A DNA stretch of 64,000 nt. Source: Alentia gelatinosa (Eukaryota > Annelida > Polychaeta > Phyllodocida > Polynoidae). Location: positions 24,617,716 to 24,681,715 of the forward strand of contig OX465587.1 in the NCBI GenBank assembly GCA_950022655.1, written 5' to 3'. A model generated the notes under the pieces. That model was not told the DNA's origin. It saw nothing but the letters and a program-made list of their open reading frames with translations, and made no database searches. Shown here piece after piece: positions 49,632 through 61,300 of this stretch. The translations under genes and the position numbers were made by a program. Each line of letters starts with the position of its first letter. Position 1 is the stretch's first letter.

Positions 49632-52110
49632 TTTTCAGAAATTTATCTATTAACTATCTCTTTCGCCAACAAGGCGTTTTCAAAGCAATAGTCGTATGAC
49701 TATAATGCAGTTTGGAAATGATGTATACAGGCAGCGTAAGGTCTCCTTTATATCAGAGACAATCTGTTAATTCATAATCATTTATTTGTTCACCAAATAC
49801 CAGTTTGTTGTCAGCGATGAGCTACATATATCAATACTAATCTTCACAGGTGGTTATAGTCTTTACATCACTTGGTACTGTACCTTCTTATCTTAATCAT
49901 CTACAATATATAATTATGTTTAGCATCTCTTATTCAAACTAATAGTGGCATATTTGGTCGCTCGACCAACGCATATTTCATATAAACTATTTCTCAGTAC
50001 ATGAATTCAATCTTTCCTGTCTGTCTCATATCCAATGAAGGATAAACTATATACAGAACATATATAGTATTGATTGTCCAAAACAACACAGTTACAAACA
50101 AATTGCGAAATACAGAGATACTTTTGAGGACAGAATGCGTTGTTATCTCCCAAGATGATTGTCTATCAACGCCTAGCAAGTGAACATGTCAGCACTACTA
50201 TCAGGATTTGTTCTAATCTCGTTATTTCTATCATACCAATAACAATCAAGTAAACATTATCTATGTAATCTATATGATAACATCCAAATAGCTGTAGGTT
50301 CTTACATTATCTAAAGAAATATCATAAAAATCATCAAAAGTTCCACAGAATCATATTTGTTTTTGGCCACTAAGATTTCTGTTAATTCATTGTTAATTTC
50401 ATATTTTTAATTAAATTTATAAATGTCTATATGATGTTGGTAGTAAGATAACTCTCGCCTCGCTAAATGTGTAGAAGGAATATATCTACCTGAATTCATC
50501 ACATAGGTTCGATCACCACCCTTCTGGTATAAAAGCAGTTAGAAGTTCAACCTTGAGAAAGTCTCCAAAGGGAATGTCATGGTTGATTGGACGTTAAATC
50601 AAATCGATAATCAAACCTTAAGTAGAATCCGCCGGTGTTAAACTCATAAAACATCTTAAAGTGACCCATGAGTGAAATTCTTTAGTATCTGGTCAGTTTC
50701 ACTTTATCAAGTCGAAGGTTCATGGTATTCCACTCAGTATTAAGGCAGATATAATATCAGAATGTGCCGGCGAACTTTTCCTTTTTACAACGAGGCCATG
50801 CACCCTACGGCCAGCATCATTAATCTATAAACGGAAGGAAGTTCAATTTCTCTTACAAGTTTAGAGTCAACTATTGCCTCTAAATGCTCTTTTTGTAAAT
50901 ACACATTTATGAAAATATTGAATCCAGAACACTTGCTTACAAAGTACATTTATTTACAGATTAAGATTTATGTACATTTGATTATATGAATATACATGCA
51001 CCAATAAAAAATGGGGGGTTGAATCTTAAGCGAACCTAGCTATAGGACTATAAATCTGTTTACAAACATAATCCCATCTCTAGTGTGCTCTGTTCATTGT
51101 AACATAACATGTCTCATATGGCGCCATATTGTTTCTATGGCAAAAGTACAGATGTCGTTGATATTTATCATTCAATAACCATGTCATTCTCTGCACACAA
51201 AAAAGACATAAATCTTGAAATTGTAATTGTTGGGGTTCTTTCATTCACATATAACCGTCTGTTAGCACGAATTCCGACCGGCTGGGACCAGGGCCACGAC
51301 CTGTGAATAAACAGAAAATTTGTCAGATGGTCTTATTTTTTATTTTCTATATTAATAGTCACGTCTCGTGATGGAATGCAGTGGCAACATAGCGGGGATT
51401 GATATCCCTTTAATTGTCATTTGTATTCGAATGCCATGGATCCTGATTTGCGCCATATTGTGGAAAAGTAATGCTTTCCCTTCACTTACTTGAATGGTTC
51501 ACGGCTTAATCAGGAGCTCGTTGAGGTTGTATTGAAATTTGTCGCACCATGATAGTTAAACTGCCTATCAACGCGTCGAAATATGACCATGTGTTTAATC
51601 TCCCATGCATTTGGTCTCAAGTAAAGGAACAATACGAACAAGCATCCCATGTTCATAAATCTATATATCATGCTAGGATGGCATTCATAAAGTACGTACG
51701 CAGAATTTCTGAAATATTGGAACCCCACCCCCTGCCAAACTTGTACGCAATAGAACAAAGAAGGAGCAGACGCACAATTTCCAAAACTTTTGACCCCCCC
51801 CCCCCCGCCTTAGTGCGTACATACCTTATGCATGGCCTCTAGTTCGTTGTACATGGATAGTGTTTTAGACAGGTTTACAAACAAAAACGGAATGAAAGAA
51901 ACCTCAGTATTTTGGTATCGCACGAAGCATAACGGTCACACCATTAAACATCAGTCTCAAGATAACCAATGAAGAATCATTGTGAGACCTTATTGTAGTG
52001 GAGGAACCAGTAAGCGTAAAATAATCTGTAAAACCTAGGCCTTTGTGAGAATTACTTTTATCATTGCGTAACTTGTTCTTTTGACTTGAGGCGAGACTAG
52101 GATTTAATAC
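49632..52110. other. Unassigned AT-rich intergenic segment
   Basis: No gene or RNA is supported. A C13 run occurs at 51794-51806. Confidence 0.5.
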
Positions 52111-52403
52111 TTATGCTACCCCTAATATGATATCCCATAGGCTTATCATTGAGTTTCCGTTTGCCACGCTGACTGGCATACGGAGTTTTGTATGCCACTA
52201 GTGGCATACATAATTGTTATCACGTAATATTCCAAAATCGAGGAGACGGGGTAGGATAAAATCAAAACCTGATTTGTTTTAATCGTGGCCACCGCATGCC
52301 ACTCCTGGAGTTTTGGCTCTGGGCCGCGCCTCGTGAAATCACTATGCCAAACTCCAGTCGTGGCATATGGTGGCCAAGATTGAAACTCATCCAATTTTAC
52401 GAT
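52111..52403 (-). mobile_element. Modular foldback element E7 (CCGTATGCCA arms)
   Basis: Minus-strand copy of the E3/E9 type: GGCCACCATATGCCACGAC arm, apex TTTCACGAGGCGCGGCCCAG, boundary TTATCCTACCCC, spacer with TATGCCACTAGTGGCATAC, and the CCTATGGGATATCATATTAG tail ending GGGGTAGCATAA. Confidence 0.8.
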
Positions 52404-52900
52404 AGTATCTATTTCCATCTGGCTCCAACGGCCTGGGGGTATAGAGCTCCAGGAACAGAATCGCAGGGGAAAAGACAGCATGATTTATCGCATGCGATTC
52501 GGGCCCTTCCGAGGTACAATTCATTGCAAACAAATTGTACCCTCACCGGGGGGCAATCTCAGAATCTCAGAGCCAGAAATCGCAAGCTAACCCCCACTGG
52601 GCGATTCTGGATAGAGGGGCCATTTATCGCAGGGAAAAGAACAAGAATCGCCCAGCGGATTCAGGCTTAAATTGACTCCCAAATTTCATTGATATTCGAA
52701 GGTATGTAAGAATAGAGAAACCAATCCCAAGAGGAAGAAGTCAAAATTAAAAAGTAACGATCGGAAAAATTGCCGATCCTTACCTTGTGACTTCCTTTCA
52801 CCCGGGACCAGTTTCCCTCTGATCCATACAACACTCATAATGACTATTAGAGACATACAAACCGTGGCAGATCTTGTACTGATATCCTAGTACCCTCAGA
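52404..52900. other. Intergenic segment left of the CTCF-like pair
   Basis: CATGCGATTCGGGCCCTTCC and GGGCGATTCTGG / GAATCGCCCAGCGG words between 52480 and 52670 look like pieces of another palindromic repeat. No gene. Confidence 0.35.
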
Positions 52901-52905
52901 AGGAG

Positions 52906-52917
52906 GCCATCTGGCGG
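52906..52917 (-). promoter_or_regulatory. CTCF-like motif 1
   Basis: Minus strand CCGCCAGATGGC matches the CTCF core CCASYAGRKGGC with one change. It lies 46 bases from a full match in the same orientation. Confidence 0.45.
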
Positions 52918-52962
52918 CCAGCGTAGGGATTATACACGGAATGTTCACTCAGTTCCGGTATC

Positions 52963-52977
52963 GCGCCCTCTGGTGGC
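52963..52977 (-). promoter_or_regulatory. CTCF-like motif 2, full core match
   Basis: Minus strand GCCACCAGAGGGCGC contains a full match to the CTCF core CCASYAGRKGGC plus the following RC. It sits in the space between the converging LPMO (+) and receptor (-) genes, next to NRF1-like words GCATGCGCG and CTGCGCAG. Confidence 0.6.
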
Positions 52978-53579
52978 TTCCCTGCGCAGGTAGAGGTCAA
53001 AGGTCGCGGGGCATGCGCGTCAGGACAGGGAGAGGGATGAGGGAGAACAGCATGCAGGAAAGCAAGGGAAAGGGGGCTGGTTAGTAGCATCGTCATACAG
53101 TTATGAAATAGACTACGAACATATAGCGGGTATAAAGTATAATTATTGAGCAAATGAGTTAAGGCAACTACAATATATATATATAACTGTGATGTATGGT
53201 ACTCGTCTTGTAAACCCGTTATGTGTTATCTTTGACTGCATTATGGAAGATCGCTTCTACTATTGTGAATAATGTATGTCGTTAAATCATGTTATCTGAA
53301 TAAAAAAAATTAAAAATCTATGAACAAAAGTGTACCACCAGATAATCCTTATGTTAGATGTGGTAAATAAGAGAGACATTTATATCATTATCATCAATAG
53401 ACATATATGTTTTATTAACATATATATGTGAAAATACCACCCGCTGCTAGGGGTGCAGTATGAATTATCTTTGAGCTCACCATAGACTATGCTTTGGCTC
53501 ACTGAGATGTAGTGAATGAGCTATGAATCGATGCCTTACTAAGTGAATAAAACTTCGTATTTTACGTTCTCTTTTCTAA

Positions 53580-53706
53580 AACGTAGTGACTGAGCCCGTA
53601 GGGATGCCATTCGAGACCGGCCTTTTATTCCATAAGATTACTTTATAAATTACTACCATATTTCATGGGACAAAAGACCGTAAAGGGTCACCCCTCCGGG
53701 CTCATC
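53580..53706. repeat. Palindromic repeat, R family (copy R1)
   Basis: TGAGCCCGTAGGG at the left pairs with CCCCTCCGGGCTCA at the right. The left end AACGTAGTGACTGAGCCCGT is matched on the minus strand at 62619-62640 (R2). Confidence 0.6.
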
Positions 53707-54320
53707 ATGAAAAGTTTCTTTTAATTGCAACGTACCATGATAACCTTCATAATCTCTGAACTAGAAATATATGACTTTTTTTCACCTTTACTATGTGGTA
53801 CGTGACGTTCAAATGCATACCCTGATCGGCATGTGTACATGTATAAGTTTTAGTAGTGTTAGTTACTCACATTCCCGAATTACTGCATCTACTGGCACCT
53901 TGCAACGGTTTCCCCGGGACACTAAATGGATATGCATTCAGGGATGATGACATGAGGCATTGCCAGGAATATCAAGCGAAGTTTACGAGTGTGTTTTAGA
54001 GTCAAGTACTCGTATTTGATTTACCTGGAACACATTTAATCAAATATGATAACCTAATAGTATGATAAGCAAGCATAGGATGTATATTTAACGTAGATAA
54101 TAATATAAATACACGAATCCACGTTAAGCAATTTAGACATGGGAATTACATGAATACCCCCGAATTGACACATGCAGGAATTGTTGCGGACCTCCACCTG
54201 CTACATACCAGTATGCACGGAGTATGGGTAGGGGAATAAAGCCAGGCTTCATACCAAGATCCAACATTTGCTTAATGACAAATAACCAAAACATTTCCAA
54301 TGACCACTCCTTATACATAC

Positions 54321-55353
54321 CTACAGAGGAGGGCTTGTTTTTTCGTGATACTGTGAACTCCTCTCTGTAAGGATCACTGAAGCTGATCCTGGTTTTTTGT
54401 GGCGGTCCCGTCAGATCCAGCATCTTTCTAAAGAACATCAGAGTCAATGTACAGGAGGCACTGGTTGTGATGGCTATACACGTAGCTGGGTTAGCATACT
54501 CCTCATCACCCAAGGTATAGACTAGAGCCCAGGTGAAGAGAGTGACAGCGATACATATAACACTACTAAAAACATACACTGACTCGTGCTGAAAATGTCT
54601 GGCTTTGACAGTCCGTAATGATACTCCAAATGCGATGAGTAAGAGTAGGAATACGTATGAGGCTGACGCTACTAGACCGTGACGGGTATGGGAGCATCGC
54701 CATCGTATGACGTATAATGGGTAGTGTCCTTCTGAACTGATATCATACAGGTAGGATTCTGTATTGGGTGGCGCTATGATAAGCCATTGTGCTCCTAGGA
54801 CAAGCTGAATCCCTGAGAGCACCAATACAGCCAGACACTGGCTCGGTCCACTGATAGCTGCTGCCTGCTCCTGGCCTTCCTCAGCCATGCTATAACGATG
54901 GACCCTGACGGCTCGCACCAGCAGCACATTGACCATGGTCACATAGAGCAGGCCAAAGGTGAAGCGCCTGATGCTGCAAGTGACTCGGTTCTCCGAGAAC
55001 AGGAAGGCGAAGTTGAGGAGGTACAAGAAGATGAGAGTCAGCAGGAGGAGGACACTGACGCTACACGTGGCGCCTCTCACTACCGGGTGCTGGAACTTGA
55101 GGATGAAGAAGATGATGATGACCAGAGAAAAGATGATGCCCATCACAGTGAAGGTGAGCACCAGGACCCCCCAGATGGTCCGGTGGGCGGTGAACTTGAG
55201 CGGAACGGAGGCACTGTCAATGAGGACCTCGCTCTTGGAGCAGTTACATGTGCCTGGACACTCGGATTTGACCTTGACCACTGTGCCCTCTGCGTTGTAC
55301 ATCTGTATCAGGGATAGGTTCACATGAATGGCGCCCGACGTCCATCTGCCCAC
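54321..55353 (-). CDS. Receptor exon: linker 3 and seven-transmembrane domain
   Basis: 344 residues. Linker VGRWTSGAIH with CPGTCNC (residues 32-38), then TM1 60-87, TM2 95-119, TM3 126-150, TM4 173-194, TM5 225-248, TM6 258-281 and TM7 289-309 by hydrophobicity. TCSIRRFTFGL at TM3 and WRCSH in loop 2 supply the conserved class C disulfide (Cys126-Cys220). The tail FRKMLDLTGPPQKTRISFSD is cytoplasmic. The donor GTATGT after TCTGTAG ends the exon in phase 1. The 7TM domain is intronless. Confidence 0.92.
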
Positions 55354-58300
55354 CTGCAGGGTGAAATGAAATAAGCGTAATATTAGTATTTCTCCATGCG
55401 AAACTTTAATCATATATTAAAGGAATACTGAATTGATGACCAATTTTTATATGAATTTACTGGTCTCAGGTATAATACTTTATTGAACGGCAAAACTACA
55501 ATGGGTTAGGAAAATTTATGCGGCTTTTAAAGCCAAATGGATCATGCGATATTGCCCTTGCAGGAATCACTAGGTCTGCAGGAGTTATATTTTGTGATTT
55601 TTAATAATATGTACTTGGAGTTGGGAAAGTATAATTTTTCTGTGCAGGATTTCCATGGGAAAGGAAACAACCATCGGGATTGAAGCACACACTTCACTTT
55701 AAAGACCAGCAGACTCCATCATACTGATAATTTAAGACATTTACATTCTGGTTACGTTTCTCGTTTCAGTCTTTAGAGAAATATTAGGACCAAATGACTG
55801 TAGAAGCCAACCTGTACATGTTCTTACAGTACAGAGATGATACAATGGGTAGATAGCACGATATTAATGACAACAGATCAGAATAACTAGTAATACAGCG
55901 CGTTTGCGTTCTTTCCTCGAACGTAATAACTGCATTAATACGGTTTTTCCCCCAAATTCAGAATGTTTTTCCATGTCTGATGTAACAACCATTTACCTCC
56001 TCGTAGCCTTTAGTTTGTGTCGATATCCTTTCCATTTGGTAGTTGAGGATTCTATATCTGCCGGGACCATTGCCGGACTGAGTGAACTGAAACAGGTTGC
56101 CATCGGCGCCCGTGAACTTCACGTTACTGATATAGTCATAGACGAGGGCGCTCGTCCGCGTGCCTCCCCTCAGGATATCACACGGCGGTATCACCACACC
56201 GCCGCATCGCTCGTGGAACAGCCGCGAGAGGCCATACGCATAAGAATACACAGCGTTAATAGTGTTAATCACATAGGGATTCGACGAAAACGTCGCGTTT
56301 TCTAAGGATTCCAGACCAGTGCAGGCCCGTCCGTACCGCCCGCCATAAGCTAGATCACACTTGAAATGATTTTCCCAGAACTCCTTCACCCAAGGGTTAT
56401 AGTTGCTATGGCCTAGAGTTAACCTCCGCATGTACAGATCAAAATAGATATCCTTAGTCGTTGCTGGTACTATGGTGTAGGCCCCTCTCGCGACATCATC
56501 AAAGCCATGGAATAACTGATCATCCAATCCCCACAAATCCGTCCCGATCAAGACAAACTTTCCAACTGCATTGTTCCTCCTGATGGCAGCGAGAAGAGCA
56601 ATTGTTTTTTCTTTGCCAGCAATGACGACGACGCCAACTGCTCCCTTCGCAGCGAGCAGCTCACGAACGATCCTGTCGTAGGACTTAAGGTCCTCGGGCT
56701 CTTTGAGGCTGAGCTTGGAGGCCATGCAGAGACCATTGCTGTACATTAGTTTCTCCACTAGGAGGTTGAGCTCCTTGTCATGAGAAGAGGCGTCAAACAC
56801 AAGCCCAACGTAGCTCCACTGTAGGGCGTTTATGAGAGCCACCAGAGCCTGGGCCTTTTCTGTGTCAGGAGCGATTGTTCTCAGAAAGCGGCTGTATTTC
56901 TTTCTATCTGTGAGTGATTCAGAAGAAGCCCCTGGACTTATCTGAAAGTAAATAAATTAAAACTGCTTTTGAAATATATCATGACAGGGACGTGCATAAA
57001 CGGGCCGGACGATTGTGAAGTGATGTAATTCACTGAAATGTGGATACGCAGAGTTCCATACTTAGTAGAAACCAAACGAGAGTTAGCTACGTTGGGCTTG
57101 TGTTATGAACATTGACATGGCTAACTCGAGTTTGGTTTCGTATTTATCCTACCCCATCTCACCGATATACAGTGAAAACTTTGTAATTATCCATGTTAGT
57201 AGCATGTTGACACTCATGGGAGGATGGCCGCGTTTATCAATACTGCTGGATCTACTTTCGTTACCTCGTCCCTGATTGGTCCGTTTTTTTTATTCACCTC
57301 AGTGCATAAATAACAGTTTATTCAACAATCAGTCAAATACACTGACTCAATGTTAAACCTATGGCGTTTTATATTAAGGGTAGGATAAATACTCCTCCCC
57401 CACCCCACCCAGCAGTACTTATATAGAACGTCCTGACCATGCTGTACAATTCACAGAACGAGATGGTAATTCATGGTTTGTATGGACTGAGACATTTATG
57501 CCGAGTTCCATACAAACGGTAAATTATCCTACCCCTAATAAAAAACGCCATAGGCTTAACATGGGATTTGTTTATGTCACGGGTAGTGACATAAAGTGTT
57601 GTATATGCCACTACTTTCTGATACTGAAAAAATATGGAAACGGGGTAGGATCAAATCTAGACGCCACTCGTTTGAGTTTGAGCTTATTCATGCCACTTAT
57701 TTTGTTGGCTCCGTAATGTCACTCGTCTTCGACTCGTGAAATTATGGAGCCAACAAAATGTGTGGCATAAATAAACTCAGACTCAAACTCGTGACGTCTC
57801 TTGATATTATCATCGAGTGACTTGTACAAGCATGGTTGGACGTTATATATTTACTATATACCCAAATTTAAAAAAAAAAATCATTAATTTAATTTTTAAC
57901 AACCGATATGTTAATAAACTTGTATCGCAAGATGGTCCGTATTTTAGTGTACGGACCAGCGGTCCGTACAGTATTTTTACGTCATATGGTCATACGTCAT
58001 ATGGTGTCAAACGGTGCATATTTACAGTATATACGGCATGGGTATATAGTAAACGTTCACAGTGAGACTAAGAGAGTCAGTGAAGCATACACAGTGCACA
58101 GAATCGTTATGTATACTGTGTACAACCAGCAGCACCAGTCCCCAACTCGTGACTCCGATCCCATACCTCAGTATAGGACGATCCTAAACTTCAGTATAGG
58201 ATTCATCAAGTTTAATTGACTAAGCTAATTCATCTTTAAGGGTTCATACACATTGCGTTACTAACCTGCACAAGATGCTGACCATGCATGCTAGATTCAT

Positions 58301-61300
58301 GGAGAACCTTGCTAACATCATTCCCGATCCCACCAACAAACGCTTGCACATAGGTGATAACTGGCAACTGTGAAGACTGGCTGAAGAACCTCAGACTCCT
58401 GTCAAAGGCATTGAAGGCTACCTTGGCTGTATTGGCGTCAGAACAGGTGTCGAAGATCATGTAGCCCAAGGTGACGTTGCCTAGTAGGTGAGGATCGAGG
58501 TTTATCCGTTCTATGGCGTATTTAAAGGCCATCAGGGTTTCAAAGCCTTCCTGACTACGGAACTCGGTGCAGTGTTCACCCCTTGGACCTGCCTTGTGTA
58601 CAGGGAAGTAACCTAGGAGTGTCAGCCGGTCGTACCTGTTTTGTTTCAAGAAAGTGGTATTCATAACTGAAAATGGCTTTGTATTGGATCATTTACCAGA
58701 TCGCGTGTGTTAATTCTATGTAGTGTGAAAACGTAACAAGTAGATCAAAACCACAAAAACTAGCACAGTATCATTCATCTCAAGATGACAAATTTGGTTC
58801 ATGAATGCTAAAACAACGAAGAACTATCGATTTTAGAGGGGAAATGTTCATAATATACTATACTTTTACAAGGCAATAGAGGACTCTTAGGTGCCTGTTT
58901 TTCTGAAATGATTTCAGCAGCAACATTATCGCACGATCAATTGGCCTTTTAAATAGTCAACTACCCAGGAATTTGCCTGAATCATTGTAGGTTTACTATT
59001 CAATGTCGAGGTATTATTCCTGAGACCTTGCCAGTAAGTTTCATATCAAAATTGGTCCTCCAAAAAGCACACAACAGTATTCTAGATTTTGATAATTACC
59101 TAAGTTCGTATTTCAGGTCTGTGACACTTTGACTAGAGCAGATACACGGCTGGTTCTCGGTGTGTACGCAGTGTGACGTCACTGACGTCACATGACCCGT
59201 GACGTTCTGAAAGGATATCCCCACGAAATCTTTGCGTCGGATGTTGAGGCCTTGATTTAGCTGCCAAGAACCAACCTGAAACAAATAAGTTATGGTTTAG
59301 AGCGATAGATACTCTCTGTGGAACTCCATTAACTGTAGAATGCAACTGTGATATTAAAGTTGTGAAACATTTAGAATATGAAAGGATATATATATGAAAG
59401 AAGAACCCGCTAAGGAAATTATTGACTATATTTTACTCTCCTGTGGGCGATAAACCTTTCATTGTGAACCCTTGCACATATTTCTACGAGTTACTTCATG
59501 TTCTGGGGCAGGCAGTATAAACTTTGCACTGCAACTGTGTGCAATAATTGTAGTGTTCTGTGCTTTGAAACACAGGAGAGAAAACGCTGCTATCCGTGCA
59601 GGATGTGTCATTATGACATTGTCTTGACATAACTGCACCAAACAACCTGTGTCGCTGAACAACAGATGCTAACTGAATGACAACAAACCTTGAGCAGTCT
59701 TGTCATAGTATATCAGTTATTCGGGTAGCTTTGTAATTGCCAGGAAGAAATATATATGTTGCAGTACAGCTGTTAATCTTTCAAGTGTTAAGTCATGGTA
59801 ACTGTCTTTGCACTACCCCTATACTCCTCTATCCTCCCCTATTAATGAATAAATTGTCTGCATAGCCAGTGGAATGATGGAATAAAACATCAACATTACC
59901 TTAACGTATTCATGAACACCTTTAGATGCCTCCTGAAAACTAAAAATATCGTATTGAGGCGTGGCACTGCCGAGCTTATCGAAGGACACTGCAGTCTTGG
60001 TAATACCGTTGTAGAAGTGCATCTGTTTGATATAAGTATGAAGCTGGGCTATTCCACTCCTAGCATGCCTACACACTCCTCTATAGTTCACTCCGCAAAG
60101 ATCTGTTAGGAGATTGTGAAGTCCAAGTGCCGTCGCATACACAGCGTCGATTACCAATGGAACGTGAGTTGCCATGGTAATATAGTCGTTTTCCAGCGTG
60201 TGTGAAGGACTGCAGGACGTGTTGTAAATTCTCGCGAAATCTCCCGTGAGGTAGCACCGAAAGTAATGCTGCCAGTATTCAGCAAACCAAGGGTTTCTGT
60301 CGTTCGTCCAGGGTTTTCTACTCTGGAAATAGGTCAGGAAGTCGGGTATCAATTGCGTGGAGAAATCCAGAGTGATGGCCTTGCTCAATAAGGTCTCGTA
60401 CCCCGCAGTCACTGACTTCCTCTTTCCCCATTGGTCCGTGGCTAGCCAAATGAGGTCATGTGACCCACGCCGACCAACCAGCGAGCTCAGAGACTTGAGA
60501 ATCTTCTGCGCATGCTTATCAGTGACGAACAATACCACGACCTTGGCTTCGACGTAGGCTTCAAGGAGGTAGTACTGAACAATATTCCTCATGGCCACCG
60601 TATTATGGGTCAGGTAGTTGTCGAGTCTGACCTGGGTGGCTATACAGATGTCAGTGCCCTCCAGAAGGTTGAGGAAGTCCTTCATGGCTGAGTTGCCGTA
60701 TGCGTTATTGGAGTAGATGACCTTGACGTAGGTCCAGTTGAACACACGTAGAAGATCCTGTACAGCCTGCACCTGGTTGAAGCCAGAACCCACAGTACGT
60801 AAAAATGTCGGGTATAGTTCTTTATCGTCCAGCTCTGTTGCCGAAGCCGAGTAACTTATCTGAGTTATTTGCAGAGGTGCCAATAGTCTCCCTATGGCCA
60901 TGCTGACGTCACTGGTGGCGCCACCTATCGTAGCTATTGGACGAACTCCTTTGCGATCAAATGACCGCAACTGGAATGTCAACAAGAAAGAAAAATGAGT
61001 GTAATATTAGAACTGTACATACATGTATTTTGATGATAATAAATTCAAATATAATTGAATATGATTGAAAATTGATAATTGTATGAGCTGAACTGAACGG
61101 TAAGTTCCTCCAAACTGATAGTGTAAGCACTAGATATAGATCGGCGAAGAACCAGCTCGCCATGGAATCTGGTAAATTCTGAACTCTTATTACTAATTCT
61201 TATTACAAAGTCCAAACACTAATTTGGCAACTTGGACTACACACCTTTGAGATATAGGTCAAGGCTAATATATTCTATATAACTCATGTATGCAGGTTGT

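Noticed and set aside
54133..54320. Receptor C-terminus reading through to 54133
   Set aside because: A strong GTATGT donor interrupts it and the residues after it do not look like a cytoplasmic tail. It remains possible as an alternative isoform.
54898..55327. Plus-strand open frames of 139 and 122 codons, very rich in Glu/Asp and Lys/Arg
   Set aside because: They are the antisense of the receptor's hydrophobic 7TM exon; the charge bias follows from reading membrane codons backwards.
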